Shown piece after piece: positions 1 to 9,661 of a DNA stretch of 64,000 nt. The notes beneath the pieces were generated by a model, which searched no databases, was not told the DNA's origin, and saw only the letters and a list, made by a program, of their open reading frames with translations. The stretch is taken from NCBI GenBank assembly GCA_024276995.1, contig JAJRWB010000043.1:1-64000 (forward strand). The letters are read 5' to 3'. The stretch comes from Candidatus Eiseniibacteriota bacterium. GTDB lineage: Bacteria; Orphanbacterota; Orphanbacteria; Orphanbacterales; Orphanbacteraceae. Made by a program: the position numbers and the translations under genes. Within the stretch, counting starts at the first letter, position 1; each line of letters begins with the position of its first letter.

Positions 1-335
1 AGGAGAAAAGCGACGATCAGACAGGTAAGTGGGGGAGAGAGAAACCGCATCACGACCTCCTCTTTGTTCGAGCTTCCGGCAACGGCGCGGCCGGCCGGGA
101 GGACCTTCGATGCGGGTTCGATCCGGCGCGCCTGGGATTTCCATTATACCGGGAATGTGGTTTCCCCGTCAATTACATTTCCGGGTTGAAGATCAGACCT
201 TCGTGGTGGAACAGACTTTCTGCGAAGATTTCCGTCTGTCGATATTTAATAGAAAAACATGTCTATCTTGCTCTTGACCTTTGCCCCGCCGGAACGGTCA
301 TGGCGGCACCTGTTTGCTCCCCTCCTCAAGAAGAG
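1..335. other. Upstream non-coding stretch
   Basis: No gene is supported here. Short open frames are arginine-rich or lack ribosome sites, and none shows a recognisable domain. The promoter of the FadR-type regulator begins right after this stretch. A preceding gene, if any, ends before the window starts. Confidence 0.5.
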
Positions 336-364
336 TTGACATCGGGCCGATCCTGGGACATATT
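336..364 (+). promoter_or_regulatory. Sigma-70-type promoter of the fad operon
   Basis: TTGACA (336-341), a 17-nt spacer, then CATATT (359-364). The -35 box is perfect and the -10 box matches four of six consensus bases. Transcription would start near 371, just before the palindromic operator, so a bound repressor would block initiation or early elongation. Confidence 0.6.
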
Positions 365-375
365 GGGTGTATCGA

Positions 376-395
376 CTGAATGAACGTTCATTCAG
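376..395. promoter_or_regulatory. FadR-type palindromic operator
   Basis: CTGAATGAACGTTCATTCAG is a perfect 20-bp palindrome. Its arms TGAATGA/TCATTCA, four bases apart, match the known box of the TetR-family FadR (YsiA) of Bacillus subtilis. It lies a few bases downstream of the predicted transcription start and upstream of a TetR-family gene and beta-oxidation genes, so autoregulation of the whole operon is the natural reading. I saw no second full copy in the window. Confidence 0.75.
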
Positions 396-447
396 GGTAC
401 TCCCTCATGAGTTCCGGGTCTTCGAACCGGTCGCGCCGGAGGGGATG

Positions 448-1074
448 ATGGCTTCCAAGCCGGGCAATGACAAGGAATTACGGATTCTGCGGGCGGCGAT
501 CTCCGTGTTCGCCCGCCACGGCTACCACGGGAGCAGCATTTCGACGATCGCCGAAGAAGCCGGCATCGCCACCGGCACGATTTACCTGTATTTCCGGAAA
601 AAGGAAGAGCTGATCATCGCCCTCTTCCAGCGTTTTCTCGGCGACTATATCCGTGAGGCGAAGGAGGAAGTGCTCGCCGTTCACGGCGCGCCGGCGCGAC
701 TCGGGAAGCTGATCGAGCGGCATCTTCGTTTCTTCGAGGCCGACCACGAGGTGGCCGCGGTCTTCCAGATCCATCTTCGCGAAGTGAATCCCCAGATCCG
801 CGACGGCATCCTTCCGGTGCTGCTCGACTATTTCGACCTGATCGACACGATCCTGATCGAGGGGAAGGAGGCGGGCGAGATCGCCCCCGACATCGATGTG
901 CGGCTCGCCCGGAAACTGATTTTCGGCGGACTCGATGAAATCGTAACGTCCTGGGTCCTCTCGCGACACAAGTATGAGCTGATGTCGATGCGGGACGGTT
1001 TTCACCAGATGATTACGCGCGCGGTGGGGGCACGCTGGAGCGGCTTCCGGGCGCGCGCGTCAGGGGGGGATTGA
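448..1074 (+). CDS. fadR: TetR-family regulator, FadR-like
   Basis: Probable acyl-CoA-responsive repressor of the downstream beta-oxidation genes. About 208 residues. The N-terminal TetR helix-turn-helix is clear (roughly residues 10-55, ending TIYLYFRKKEELI), followed by an all-helical ligand-binding domain. The start at 448 is chosen because GGAGG lies five bases upstream; an ATG at 445 is also possible, and a frame open from 367 would run through the operator. The gene ends three bases before the next start. The FadR assignment rests on the operator type and the gene neighbourhood; TetR membership itself is certain. The effector is inferred from B. subtilis FadR, not seen. Confidence 0.85.
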   Translation: MASKPGNDKELRILRAAISVFARHGYHGSSISTIAEEAGIATGTIYLYFRKKEELIIALFQRFLGDYIREAKEEVLAVHGAPARLGKLIERHLRFFEADHEVAAVFQIHLREVNPQIRDGILPVLLDYFDLIDTILIEGKEAGEIAPDIDVRLARKLIFGGLDEIVTSWVLSRHKYELMSMRDGFHQMITRAVGARWSGFRARASGGD

Positions 1075-1077
1075 TTC

Positions 1078-3492
1078 ATGTCGGAAGATATCCGCATCCG
1101 GAAGGCGGCCGTCATCGGGGCGGGCGTGATGGGGAGCGCCATCGCCGCCCATTTCGCCAACGCCGGCATCAAGTGCCTGCTTCTCGATATCAGGCCGGAC
1201 AAGGCGACGGACGAGGAGAAGAAGCTCGGCCTCGGCCCGGATGACCCGATCGTGGCGAACCGCTTCGCCCGGAAAGGCCTCGAAAGAGCGCTCAAGAGCC
1301 GTCCCGCGTCGTTTTATGTGAGAAAGAACGCGAAGCGGATCACCGTGGGGAATCTCGACGACGATCTCGAGAAGCTCACCGACGCCGACTGGGTCGTGGA
1401 AGTGGTTGTGGAAAACCTGGAGATCAAGAAGCAGCTCTTCGAGAAGATCACGCCGCACCTGAAGGAGGGGGCGGTGCTCACCACCAACACGTCCGGACTT
1501 TCGGTCGGCGTTCTCTCGAAGAGTCTCCCCCCCGAAAGACGCGGCCGCTTCCTGGTGACCCATTTCTTCAATCCGCCGCGCTATCTCAAGCTTCTCGAGA
1601 TCGTCCCTGCGCCCGAGACCGATCCGGCGGTGACCGCGGCGATGGCGCGCATCGGCGAGGACGTGCTCGGCAAGGGGATCGTCCTGGCGAAGGACAGCCC
1701 GAACTTCGTGGCGAACCGGATCGGCGCGTACGCCATGTTCCACGCGGTGAACCTGATGCGGGAGAAGAAATACAACATCGTCGAGGTGGACAAGCTCACC
1801 GGCAAGGCGATCGGCCGCCCGAAGAGCGCCACCTTCCGCACCGCCGATCTCGTCGGCCTCGACACGCTCATCCACGTGGCGCGAAACATGCACGAGAACC
1901 TTCCGGGCGACCCGGAGCGCGAGCTTTTCGCCCCGCCCGATTTCGTGTCCGCCATGATCGAGAAGGGGTGGCTCGGATCGAAAAGCGGCCAGGGTTTCTA
2001 TAAGAAGGTCGTCATCGACGGGAAGAAGGAAATCCACGTTCTCGATCCCGACACGATGAAATATGTGCCGCAGCCGAAGGCGGCGTTCCCCTCGCTCGAG
2101 ATGGCGAAGACGATCGATGATGCCGGCGAGAGGATCCGCACCCTCGTTTCGGCGAACGACCGGGCGGGCGAATTCCTCCGGGAGAACCTTCTCGCCACGC
2201 TACGCTATGCCGCCAACGCGCTTCCCGAGATCTGCGACGACATCGTGAGCGTCGACAACGCGCTCCGCTGGGGATTCGGCTGGGAACTCGGCCCGTTCCA
2301 GATCTGGGACGCCCTCGGCGTTCGGAAGACGTGCGAGATGATGGAAGCGTCGGGCGCGGCGATTCCGCCGGTGGCGAAGGCGCTTCTCGATTCCGGGGGC
2401 GAGTCGTTCTACCGGAAGGAAGAGGGCGCGAAACTCTTCTTCGACCCGGCCGCCGGGAAGCACGAGCCGGTGCCGGTGAACCCGAGGATTCTCATCCTCG
2501 CCGACATGAAGGAACGGCAAAAGACGGTGATCGACGATCCCGATGCGTCGCTCATCGACATCGGCGACGACGTGGCGTGCCTCGAGTTCCGCACGAAGAT
2601 GAACACCATCGGTCCCGGGATCATCGAGATGATCGACAGGAGTCTCGACGAGGTGGAGAAGAACTGGCGGGGCCTGGTGATCGGCAACAACGCCGACAAC
2701 TTCAGCGTCGGGGCGAATCTCCTCCTGGTGCTCAACGAAATCGACGACGACAACTTCGACGAGGTGGAGTGGATGGCAGACCGGTTCCAGAAGGTGAACC
2801 AGCGCATCCGTTACAGCGAGCGGCCTGTGGTGACGGCGCCCCACGGTCTCACCCTCGGCGGCGGCTGCGAGGTGACCCTCGCGGCGAACCGCGTGTGCGC
2901 CGCGGCGGAAACGTACATCGGGCTCGTCGAGGTGGGCGCCGGCGTCATCCCTGCGGGCGGGGGATGCAAGGAGCTGATCCGGCGAATCGACGAGAGCGTT
3001 CCCGAAGACGCGGCGGTCGATCTCTTCCCGCTCGTGCGGAGGATCTTCGAGACCGTCGGCATGGCGAAGGTCGCCACCAGCGGCGACGAGGCGAAGGAGT
3101 TCGGCTTCCTCGCCGCCGAAGACCGCACGGTGATCAACGGCGACTACCTGATCGACGAGGCGAAAAGAACGGTGCTCGCCCTCGATCTCGCCGGCTTCAC
3201 GCCGGGCCGCCCGCGTGACGACATCCGCGTGATCGGCGCCCCCGGCCTCGCCGCGATCCGCACCGGCCTTTTCAACATGGCCGAAGCGGGTTTCATCACC
3301 GAGTACGACGGCGTCGTGGGCGACAAGCTCGCCGTGATCCTCTGCGGCGGCGAACTGAGCGGCGCGCGCCGCGTGAGCGAGCAATACCTTCTCGACCTCG
3401 AGCGCGAGGCGTTCATGAGCCTGTGCGGCGATCCGCGGACACAGGCCCGGATGGAACACATTCTCAAGACAGGCAAGCCGCTGCGGAATTGA
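1078..3492 (+). CDS. fadN: 3-hydroxyacyl-CoA dehydrogenase/enoyl-CoA hydratase (FadN type)
   Basis: Bifunctional beta-oxidation enzyme that hydrates enoyl-CoA and oxidises 3-hydroxyacyl-CoA with NAD. It has 804 residues. The dehydrogenase comes first: the dinucleotide motif [11 protein letters not shown] is near residues 14-24 and the catalytic-His motif [16 protein letters not shown] near 160-175. The crotonase/hydratase domain is C-terminal (about 490-720), with [13 protein letters not shown] and a second Glu in [16 protein letters not shown]. This order is the reverse of E. coli FadB and matches B. subtilis FadN (YusL) in order and size. The ATG follows a G-rich ribosome site and is three bases after the regulator. 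Confidence 0.93.
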   Translation: MSEDIRIRKAAVIGAGVMGSAIAAHFANAGIKCLLLDIRPDKATDEEKKLGLGPDDPIVANRFARKGLERALKSRPASFYVRKNAKRITVGNLDDDLEKLTDADWVVEVVVENLEIKKQLFEKITPHLKEGAVLTTNTSGLSVGVLSKSLPPERRGRFLVTHFFNPPRYLKLLEIVPAPETDPAVTAAMARIGEDVLGKGIVLAKDSPNFVANRIGAYAMFHAVNLMREKKYNIVEVDKLTGKAIGRPKSATFRTADLVGLDTLIHVARNMHENLPGDPERELFAPPDFVSAMIEKGWLGSKSGQGFYKKVVIDGKKEIHVLDPDTMKYVPQPKAAFPSLEMAKTIDDAGERIRTLVSANDRAGEFLRENLLATLRYAANALPEICDDIVSVDNALRWGFGWELGPFQIWDALGVRKTCEMMEASGAAIPPVAKALLDSGGESFYRKEEGAKLFFDPAAGKHEPVPVNPRILILADMKERQKTVIDDPDASLIDIGDDVACLEFRTKMNTIGPGIIEMIDRSLDEVEKNWRGLVIGNNADNFSVGANLLLVLNEIDDDNFDEVEWMADRFQKVNQRIRYSERPVVTAPHGLTLGGGCEVTLAANRVCAAAETYIGLVEVGAGVIPAGGGCKELIRRIDESVPEDAAVDLFPLVRRIFETVGMAKVATSGDEAKEFGFLAAEDRTVINGDYLIDEAKRTVLALDLAGFTPGRPRDDIRVIGAPGLAAIRTGLFNMAEAGFITEYDGVVGDKLAVILCGGELSGARRVSEQYLLDLEREAFMSLCGDPRTQARMEHILKTGKPLRN

Positions 3493-3505
3493 CGAGGGAG
3501 GAATC

Positions 3506-4699
3506 ATGAGCGACAGGAACGAACCGGTCATCGTGAGCGCCGTCCGCACCGCCGTGGGGAAGGCGCCGCGGGGGACGCTGAAGGAAACGCGCGCCGACGA
3601 CATGGCGGTGGCGGCGATGGAAGAGGCGCTTCGCCGCGCCGGCGATCTCGACCCGGCCGATCTCGACGACGTGATCATCGGCTGCGCCTTTCCCGAGGGG
3701 ACCCAGGGGATGAACATGGCGCGCACCGCCGCGCTTCGCGCGGGGATTCCGTACACCGTGCCCGCCATGACGATCAACCGCTTCTGCTCAAGCGGTCTCC
3801 AGTCGACGGCGCTCGCGGCGGACAGGATCGCCCTCGGCGACGCGTCGGCCATTCTCGCCGGCGGCGCGGAATCGATGAGTCTCGTCCCGATGGGAGGGGA
3901 TCGTTTTTTGCCGAACCCCGACTTGGTGCGTGAAATGCCGGCCGCCTACCTCAACATGGGGTTGACGGCGGAGAAGGTGGCGGATCAGTTCGGCATCAGC
4001 CGCGAGGATCAGGATCGCTTCGCCCATCAGAGCAACATGAGGGCGGTCGACGCCGTCGAAAGCGGCCGCTTCCGCGATGAGATCGTGCCGCTCACCGTGC
4101 GGGTCGGCTCCCCCGGGAAGAACGGCGAGATGGTAGTCGCCGAGAAGGTCTTCGACACCGACGAGGGCCCCCGCGCCGATTCGACGCTCGAGAAACTCGC
4201 GTCGCTGAAGCCGGTGTTCAAGGTGAAAGGGACGGTGACGGCGGGGAACAGCTCGCAGATGAGCGACGGCGCCGGCGCCGTGCTCGTGACGAGCCGTGCG
4301 AAGGCGGCAAAAATCGGCGTCGAGCCCCTGGCGCGCTTCGCTGGCTACGCCGTGGCGGGCGTGCCGCCCGACCTGATGGGCATCGGCCCGGTGGAGGCGA
4401 TCCCGAAACTCCTGGCGAAGAAGAATCTGAAAATCGACGACATCGACCTTTTCGAGATCAACGAGGCGTTCGCGTCGCAATCGCTTTATATCATTCGAGA
4501 ACTCGGTATCCCCGAGGAGAAGGTGAACGTCAACGGCGGCGCCATCGCCCTCGGTCATCCCCTCGGCGCCACGGGCGCCAAGCTGACCGCCACGCTTCTT
4601 CACGAGATGAAGCGCCGGGGAAGCCGTTACGGAATCGTGAGCATGTGCATCGGCGGAGGCATGGGCGCCGCCGGGCTCTTCGAAAGGGCGGGAGGTTGA
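3506..4699 (+). CDS. fadA: Acetyl-CoA acyltransferase (3-ketoacyl-CoA thiolase)
   Basis: Thiolase performing the last step of beta-oxidation, cleaving 3-ketoacyl-CoA with CoA. The 397 residues are the usual length. The nucleophilic Cys sits in [12 protein letters not shown] (about residue 93), followed by NEAFASQ, the His motif [16 protein letters not shown], and the second Cys in [13 protein letters not shown] near the C-terminus. A GAGGGAGGA-like ribosome site precedes the ATG. It lies 13 bp after fadN and 4 bp before the acyl-CoA dehydrogenase gene, as in the B. subtilis fadNAE operon. Confidence 0.95.
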   Translation: MSDRNEPVIVSAVRTAVGKAPRGTLKETRADDMAVAAMEEALRRAGDLDPADLDDVIIGCAFPEGTQGMNMARTAALRAGIPYTVPAMTINRFCSSGLQSTALAADRIALGDASAILAGGAESMSLVPMGGDRFLPNPDLVREMPAAYLNMGLTAEKVADQFGISREDQDRFAHQSNMRAVDAVESGRFRDEIVPLTVRVGSPGKNGEMVVAEKVFDTDEGPRADSTLEKLASLKPVFKVKGTVTAGNSSQMSDGAGAVLVTSRAKAAKIGVEPLARFAGYAVAGVPPDLMGIGPVEAIPKLLAKKNLKIDDIDLFEINEAFASQSLYIIRELGIPEEKVNVNGGAIALGHPLGATGAKLTATLLHEMKRRGSRYGIVSMCIGGGMGAAGLFERAGG

Positions 4700-4703
4700 A
4701 CCT

Positions 4704-6497
4704 GTGAGTGATCCGTCGGAAAAGAAAGTGTGCAGCGGGTCGTTCCTCGTGGAGGAACTCGATCCGTCGAGTGTGTTCGTGCCGGAACATTTCGATCAGG
4801 AAGACGAGATGATCGGCGACACGGTGGAAAAGTTCGTCGTCGAAAAGGTTCAGCCCCGCATGGAGGAGATCAACGCTCAGAAAGAAGGGCTTCTCAAGGG
4901 GCTGCTGGGCGAGCTGGGCGAGCTGGGCATCTTCATGGCCGACGTTCCGGAGGAGATGGACGGCCTCGGCGTGAGCAAGAAGGTGACCATGCGGATCGCC
5001 GAGCGGCTCGGTCTCGGCGGCTCGTTCACGCCGGCCGCGCTTGTGCAGGCGGGGATCGGCGGTCTGCCGATCATCTACTTTGGAACCGACGCGCAGCGCG
5101 AAAAGTATCTCGAAGGGATCATGACGGGCGGGACGATCACCGCGTACGCCCTCACCGAACCGGAGAGCGGCACCGACGCGCTGAGTGCGAAGTCGACGGC
5201 GAAGTGGAACGAGGAGAGGAAGGTCTACGTGCTCGACGGCACGAAGCAGTTCATCACCAACGCCGGCTTCGCCGATTTGTTCATCGTCTTCGCCAAAGTG
5301 GACGGCGAGAAATTCACCTGCTTTATCCTCGAGCGGGACATGGCGGGGCTTTCGACCGGGCCCGAAGAGGAGAAGATGGGTCTCAAGGGATCGTCGACGT
5401 GCCAGGTGATCATGGAAGGGGTCGAGGTACCGGCGGAAAACGTGCTCGGCGAAGTGGGGAAGGGGCATAAGATCGCGTTCAACGTGCTCAACATCGGTCG
5501 GCTCAAGCTGAGCCCCGCCGTGCTCGGCGGGATGAAGCGGGTCATCGCCGACGGCGTCCGTTACGCGAAGGAGCGCCACCAGTTCGGCAAACCGATCGCC
5601 GACTTCGGGCTCATCCGCCAAAAGATCGCCGGTGCGGCGATGCGGATCTACTGCACCGAGTCAATGGTCTACCGCACCGCCGACCTGATCGACCGCCACA
5701 TCGCCGCGTCGAAAGAGGCGGGCGAGACCGATACGGCGAAAGCGACGGTGGGTGCCCTCCAGGAGATGGCCGTCGAGTGTTCGGTGAACAAGATCTACGG
5801 GAGCGAGGCGCTCGAGTGGATCGTCGATGAAATGCTCCAGGTCCACGGCGGCTACGGCTACGTTCATGAGTATCCCGTCGAGGGGGCGTACCGCGACTCG
5901 AGGATCAACCGGATCTGGGAAGGGACGAACGAGATCAACCGGATGATCGTCACCGGCACGCTTCTCAAGCGCGCCATGGACGGCGACCTCCCCCTCATGC
6001 CGGAGATCAAGAAGATCACCGACGAGCTGATGTCGAGGCGGGTTTCGCGAGAGACGCCCGAAGGCCTCCTCGGAGACGAGCGGGCGGTGATCGACAACGC
6101 GAGGAAGATCACGTTGTTCACCGCCGGCGTGGCGGCGCAGAAGTATCTCGCCACGCTCCAGGACCAGCAGGAGATTCTCGCGTGGATCGCCGACATGGTG
6201 ATCCGGACATTCGCCATGCAGTCGGTCTATCTCCGGACGCTCCGGCTCGAAGGGGAACGAAGCGCCGAGGAGATCGCCGCGCGCGCCGCCGCCGTCAGGA
6301 TCGCCGTCGCCGAGGGGATCGAGGTGGTGGAGAGCCGCGCGCGGCTCGTGCTGGCCGCCACCGCATCGGGCGAGGAGCTTCGGAGCATGATGTCGATGAT
6401 CCGCAAGCTGATGCGCCGCCAGCCGGTGAACCTCGTGGAAGCGGGGCGCACCCTCGCCGGCTTCGTGATCGAGCAGGAGGCGTACCCCTTCCGATGA
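4704..6497 (+). CDS. fadE: Acyl-CoA dehydrogenase (FadE/VLCAD-like)
   Basis: FAD-dependent enzyme that makes the first double bond in fatty acyl-CoA. It has 597 residues, longer than short- and medium-chain enzymes because of a C-terminal helical extension, like B. subtilis FadE and the very-long-chain family. Visible motifs are YALTEPESGTDA (flavin/substrate loop), MLQVHGGYGYVHEYPVEG, and IWEGTNEINRMIV with the catalytic-base Glu position. The GTG start at 4704 follows GGGAGG. Its stop overlaps the next gene's ATG (ATGA at 6494), suggesting translational coupling. Confidence 0.93.
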   Translation: MSDPSEKKVCSGSFLVEELDPSSVFVPEHFDQEDEMIGDTVEKFVVEKVQPRMEEINAQKEGLLKGLLGELGELGIFMADVPEEMDGLGVSKKVTMRIAERLGLGGSFTPAALVQAGIGGLPIIYFGTDAQREKYLEGIMTGGTITAYALTEPESGTDALSAKSTAKWNEERKVYVLDGTKQFITNAGFADLFIVFAKVDGEKFTCFILERDMAGLSTGPEEEKMGLKGSSTCQVIMEGVEVPAENVLGEVGKGHKIAFNVLNIGRLKLSPAVLGGMKRVIADGVRYAKERHQFGKPIADFGLIRQKIAGAAMRIYCTESMVYRTADLIDRHIAASKEAGETDTAKATVGALQEMAVECSVNKIYGSEALEWIVDEMLQVHGGYGYVHEYPVEGAYRDSRINRIWEGTNEINRMIVTGTLLKRAMDGDLPLMPEIKKITDELMSRRVSRETPEGLLGDERAVIDNARKITLFTAGVAAQKYLATLQDQQEILAWIADMVIRTFAMQSVYLRTLRLEGERSAEEIAARAAAVRIAVAEGIEVVESRARLVLAATASGEELRSMMSMIRKLMRRQPVNLVEAGRTLAGFVIEQEAYPFR

Positions 6498-7381
6498 GCG
6501 ATCCGTCGCCCGCCGTCACGGTCGACCTCGCCGGGAAGGTCGCCATCGTCACCGGCGCGAGTCGCGGCATCGGCAAGGACGTGGCGCTCGCCCTCGCCCG
6601 GTCGGGCGCCGCCGTCTGTTGCGCCGCCCGGAGCGAGAAAGCGCGCGCCGGTCTTCCCGGCTCGATCCACGAAACGCGCGAGGCGATCGAGGCGATCGGC
6701 GGCACGGCGATCGCCGTGAAAACCGACGTCCGCTCGGAAGAGGCGATCCGCGCGGCGGTGAGCGCCGCCGCGGAAAGACTCGGCGGCGTCGACATCCTCG
6801 TTCACAACGCCGGCGCGCTCTTCTGGAAGGGCGTGGCGGAAACCCCGACGAAGCGATTCGATCTGGTGATGGACGTCAACGCCCGCGCCGCGTTCATCGC
6901 CGCCCGGGAATGTCTTCCCCTTATGAAAGTCCGCGGAGGGGGGCATATCGTCTTCTTCTCTCCGCCGGTGGATCTTCGTTTTCTTTCGGGCAAGGTGGCG
7001 TACTTCCTGTCGAAGTTCTCCATGACGATGATCGCCCACGGTCTCGCGGGTGAGGTGAAGGACGACCGGATCGCGGTGAACGCTTTGTGGCCCGCGACGC
7101 TCATCGAGTCGCAGGCGACGATCAACCATCGGCTCGGCGCGCCCGCGCTTTGGCGGAAGCCGCAGATCGTCACCGACGCTCTTCTCGCCCTTCTCGCCCG
7201 CGACGCCGAATCGTGTACCGGCAAGGCCCTCCTCGACGAGGAGGTTCTTCGAGAGGCGGGCATCACCGATTTCGAACGGTACAACTGCGTGATCGGCGGG
7301 AACCCGGCGCCGATCACCGGCGACGGGGGGCTCGCGCTCTGGCGGCGGGCGACCCATCGGTTGAACGAAGAAGAAGCGTAG
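6494..7381 (+). CDS. Short-chain dehydrogenase/reductase, HSDL2-like
   Basis: NAD(P)-dependent oxidoreductase of the SDR family, 295 residues. The Rossmann motif TGASRGIGKDVALALA is near residues 20-35, followed by NAG (HNAGALFW), a Ser in HIVFFSPP and the catalytic YFLSK (YxxxK). The middle of the protein resembles the HSDL2 group, which is associated with fatty-acid metabolism. The substrate is unknown, but coupling to fadE points to a hydroxyacyl or 3-ketoacyl compound. The start is the ATG at 6494 inside ATGA; open sequence upstream lies inside fadE in another frame. Confidence 0.88.
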   Translation: MSDPSPAVTVDLAGKVAIVTGASRGIGKDVALALARSGAAVCCAARSEKARAGLPGSIHETREAIEAIGGTAIAVKTDVRSEEAIRAAVSAAAERLGGVDILVHNAGALFWKGVAETPTKRFDLVMDVNARAAFIAARECLPLMKVRGGGHIVFFSPPVDLRFLSGKVAYFLSKFSMTMIAHGLAGEVKDDRIAVNALWPATLIESQATINHRLGAPALWRKPQIVTDALLALLARDAESCTGKALLDEEVLREAGITDFERYNCVIGGNPAPITGDGGLALWRRATHRLNEEEA

Positions 7382-7448
7382 CGCCGCCGGGCGTCTCGTC
7401 CCGCCCTCCCTTCCCGCGTGTCTTGCAACGCCCGGAATCCCCGGAACG

Positions 7449-7467
7449 AAGCGTGTAATATACGCTT
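7449..7467. promoter_or_regulatory. Inverted repeat, possible operator
   Basis: AAGCGT and ACGCTT arms flank a 7-bp AT-rich centre (GTAATAT) about 70 bp upstream of the secreted chalcone-isomerase-like gene. It could be a regulator site or part of a promoter. It does not match the FadR box. No protein can be assigned. Confidence 0.3.
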
Positions 7468-7537
7468 TACAAATGTCCCCCGTATGACCATCATAGGGCC
7501 TGCAATCGGGGAACCATGTTTCGTACAGGAGGGCCTC

Positions 7538-8245
7538 ATGAATCCGCTGCCCGCACGGAGCCGCCGCAAGGCCGCGCTTCCGCAATTCGTCCCCCCAACA
7601 CTTTTACTGTCGATCTTTCTCCTTTCACTTCTCGCTTTCGCCGGTTCACCCTCCGCCACGTTCGCCGGAACGCTTGTTTTCGAGCCGGGCGAGGAGACAT
7701 TCGAGGGAAAGGTGTCCGAACTTCATTTCCCGACAACCCTTACCATCCGGGACGGCGAGAAGACGTGGAGTCTGAACGCCCTCGGTTCGGGTCTCAGGAC
7801 GAAGTTCAGGATCAAAGTGTACGAAGGCGTTCTCTACGCCGATGAAAACGCCTCTCTCGATGGAGAGTCGAAGGAACTCGCTTCGCAGACCGAGTACGCG
7901 GCGCACATCGAGCTCCATTTCCGGCGCGGCGTGGGTGGAGACAAGATCATCGACGCGTTCCGCGACGATCTCAAGAAGACGATTCCCGACGATCGGAAGG
8001 AGAGCCTGAAGGAGGACGAGGAGAAGTTCCTCGCCCTTTTCGAAAGGAAGTGCGAAAAGGGAGACGTGGTGACCCTCACTTGGCTTCCGGCGACCGGTCT
8101 GGTGATCCGGTTCAACGGCGAGGAGGCCGGGGTGATCAACAACCCGGAGCTTTCCACCGCGCTCTTCCTGATCTGGATCGGCGATCATCCGATCAACGAT
8201 GGAATGAAAAGAGATCTTTTCCGGCTCGTCTCCCGGAAGGACTGA
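7538..8245 (+). CDS. Secreted chalcone-isomerase-like protein
   Basis: 235 residues with an N-terminal signal segment (hydrophobic about residues 20-38) and then a domain that I read as the bacterial chalcone-isomerase-like family (for example NALGSGLRTKFRIKVYEGVLY and RIRF-type strands near VTLTWLPATGLVIRFNG). Bacterial members are mostly not chalcone isomerases, and the plant relatives FAP1-3 bind fatty acids. Position between beta-oxidation enzymes and a FadL-type channel suggests a periplasmic acyl-chain binder; that is inference. The start at 7538 follows CAGGAGGGCCTC, a strong ribosome site. Confidence 0.75.
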   Translation: MNPLPARSRRKAALPQFVPPTLLLSIFLLSLLAFAGSPSATFAGTLVFEPGEETFEGKVSELHFPTTLTIRDGEKTWSLNALGSGLRTKFRIKVYEGVLYADENASLDGESKELASQTEYAAHIELHFRRGVGGDKIIDAFRDDLKKTIPDDRKESLKEDEEKFLALFERKCEKGDVVTLTWLPATGLVIRFNGEEAGVINNPELSTALFLIWIGDHPINDGMKRDLFRLVSRKD

Positions 8246-8326
8246 GTCGATCTGATGAACAACCAGAGGATGCCCGGCGCGAACATCGATTCGGTAGAAG
8301 CGCGGGGCGAAGAAAGGGAGGTTCAC

Positions 8327-9646
8327 TTGAGGCGGCTGAGAGGCTTGATCGTATCGGCACTCCTCCTCGCGACGCCCCTGGTCGCGATGGCGGGGGGATT
8401 CAACATTTACGAAATGGGTGGGCGGGCCACGGCGCTCGGCGGCGCGTTCACCGCCACCGCGGACGACCCGTCGGCGATTTTCTACAACCCGGCGGGCACA
8501 GCCTTCCTCCATCGCGGATGGGAAGTGTCGCTCAACGTATCGCCCACTTTCCCGAACAACAAGTTCGCCCGGGCGAGCGGCGTGACGGAGAGGCTCTATC
8601 CCGGCGACGCGACGGGGGAGACGAAAGACAATATCTTCTTCCCTTCCGGCGCGTACATCACTTACCGGCGCGACGAACACTGGTCGGGAGGATTCGGCTT
8701 CTTCACCCCCTTCGGTCTCGGTGTGGAGTGGCAGAACCAAGATACGTTCTCCGGCCGGTCGGTGGCGACGAACTCCCAGATCCAAGGACTCTACTTCAGC
8801 CCTGTGATCACCTATTCTCCGGAACCGTCGTTCGCCATGTCGGTGGGAGCGAACTTCGTCAAGACAAGTTTAACCCTCGAGAATATCGCCACCCAGCCGT
8901 TCGGGACGAATAACGACGCTCTCAATATCATGAATGTGAAGCTCGACGGCTCGGCGAACTGGGCGGCGAGCGCCTCGGCGGCGATTCTCTGGAAGCCGAC
9001 CGAGAAAATGAATTTCGGCATCAACTACAAGGGAGGCGTGACAAACGAGTTCGAGAACGAGGGTGCGAGCTTCACCCAGATCATGACGGGCGTCAGCTCG
9101 ATCGACGATGCGGTGGCGCCCCTCGTTGCGGCGTACGACAGGATGGACGTTTCGGGAAAACTGAACTTCCCGGCGATCGTTTCGACGGGTGCGCGGATCC
9201 AGGCGACGGAGAATCTGGCGCTCATGGCGGACTTCGTCTGGTTCGACTGGAGCAGTTTTCGCAATGTGAATCTCGAACTCGCGTCGGACACCGACACGTT
9301 GAGCGAACAGCTTCGTGAGGACTACACCGACGGGCAGGCGTGGCGATTCGGCGGAGAGTACCAGATCACGCCTTCGCTGCGCGGCATGGCCGGTCTTGTC
9401 ATCGACAACTCGCCCCAGCCGGTGGGAAGCGTGAGTCCGATCCTTCCCGATGCGGATAGGATCGACTACAGCTTCGGTTTCACCTACACGGCGGAACACT
9501 TCGAGTTGACGGCGGCGTACATGCTGGTCAATTTCGACGAGCGCTCCACCGTGGTGGACGGTGTGGGACACAGCTACGACGGTTTCGATGGTTCGTACGA
9601 CTCGGTGGCCCACATCCCGAGCGTCGGCGCGACATACCACTTCTAG
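8327..9646 (+). CDS. fadL: FadL/OmpP1-family outer-membrane channel
   Basis: Outer-membrane beta-barrel of the long-chain fatty-acid transporter family, 439 residues plus stop. A TTG start at 8327 is preferred: GGGAGG lies six bases upstream and it gives a clean signal peptide (RRLRGLIVSALLLATPLVAMA). The mature protein begins with GGFNIYEMGGRATALGGAF, the typical N-terminal hatch/NPA region (IFYNPAGTAFL), and ends in a barrel-type aromatic (YHF). An ATG at 8255 is also in frame but would add 24 hydrophilic residues before the signal peptide. The context supports uptake of fatty acids for the upstream pathway. Confidence 0.85.
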   Translation: MRRLRGLIVSALLLATPLVAMAGGFNIYEMGGRATALGGAFTATADDPSAIFYNPAGTAFLHRGWEVSLNVSPTFPNNKFARASGVTERLYPGDATGETKDNIFFPSGAYITYRRDEHWSGGFGFFTPFGLGVEWQNQDTFSGRSVATNSQIQGLYFSPVITYSPEPSFAMSVGANFVKTSLTLENIATQPFGTNNDALNIMNVKLDGSANWAASASAAILWKPTEKMNFGINYKGGVTNEFENEGASFTQIMTGVSSIDDAVAPLVAAYDRMDVSGKLNFPAIVSTGARIQATENLALMADFVWFDWSSFRNVNLELASDTDTLSEQLREDYTDGQAWRFGGEYQITPSLRGMAGLVIDNSPQPVGSVSPILPDADRIDYSFGFTYTAEHFELTAAYMLVNFDERSTVVDGVGHSYDGFDGSYDSVAHIPSVGATYHF

Positions 9647-9661
9647 GAAGGAGGAAGAGCC

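Noticed and set aside
112-130. T-loop-like GGTTCGATCC suggesting a tRNA
   Set aside because: The arms around it do not pair, and no acceptor, D or anticodon stem can be drawn.
1060-2037. Long open frame antisense to fadN
   Set aside because: It is a by-product of GC-rich codon use; it has no ribosome site or domain, and the plus strand is clearly coding.
2200-3852. 550-codon open frame on the minus strand
   Set aside because: It lies antisense to fadN and fadA, and its composition (Arg/His/Asp-rich) is typical of a shadow frame.
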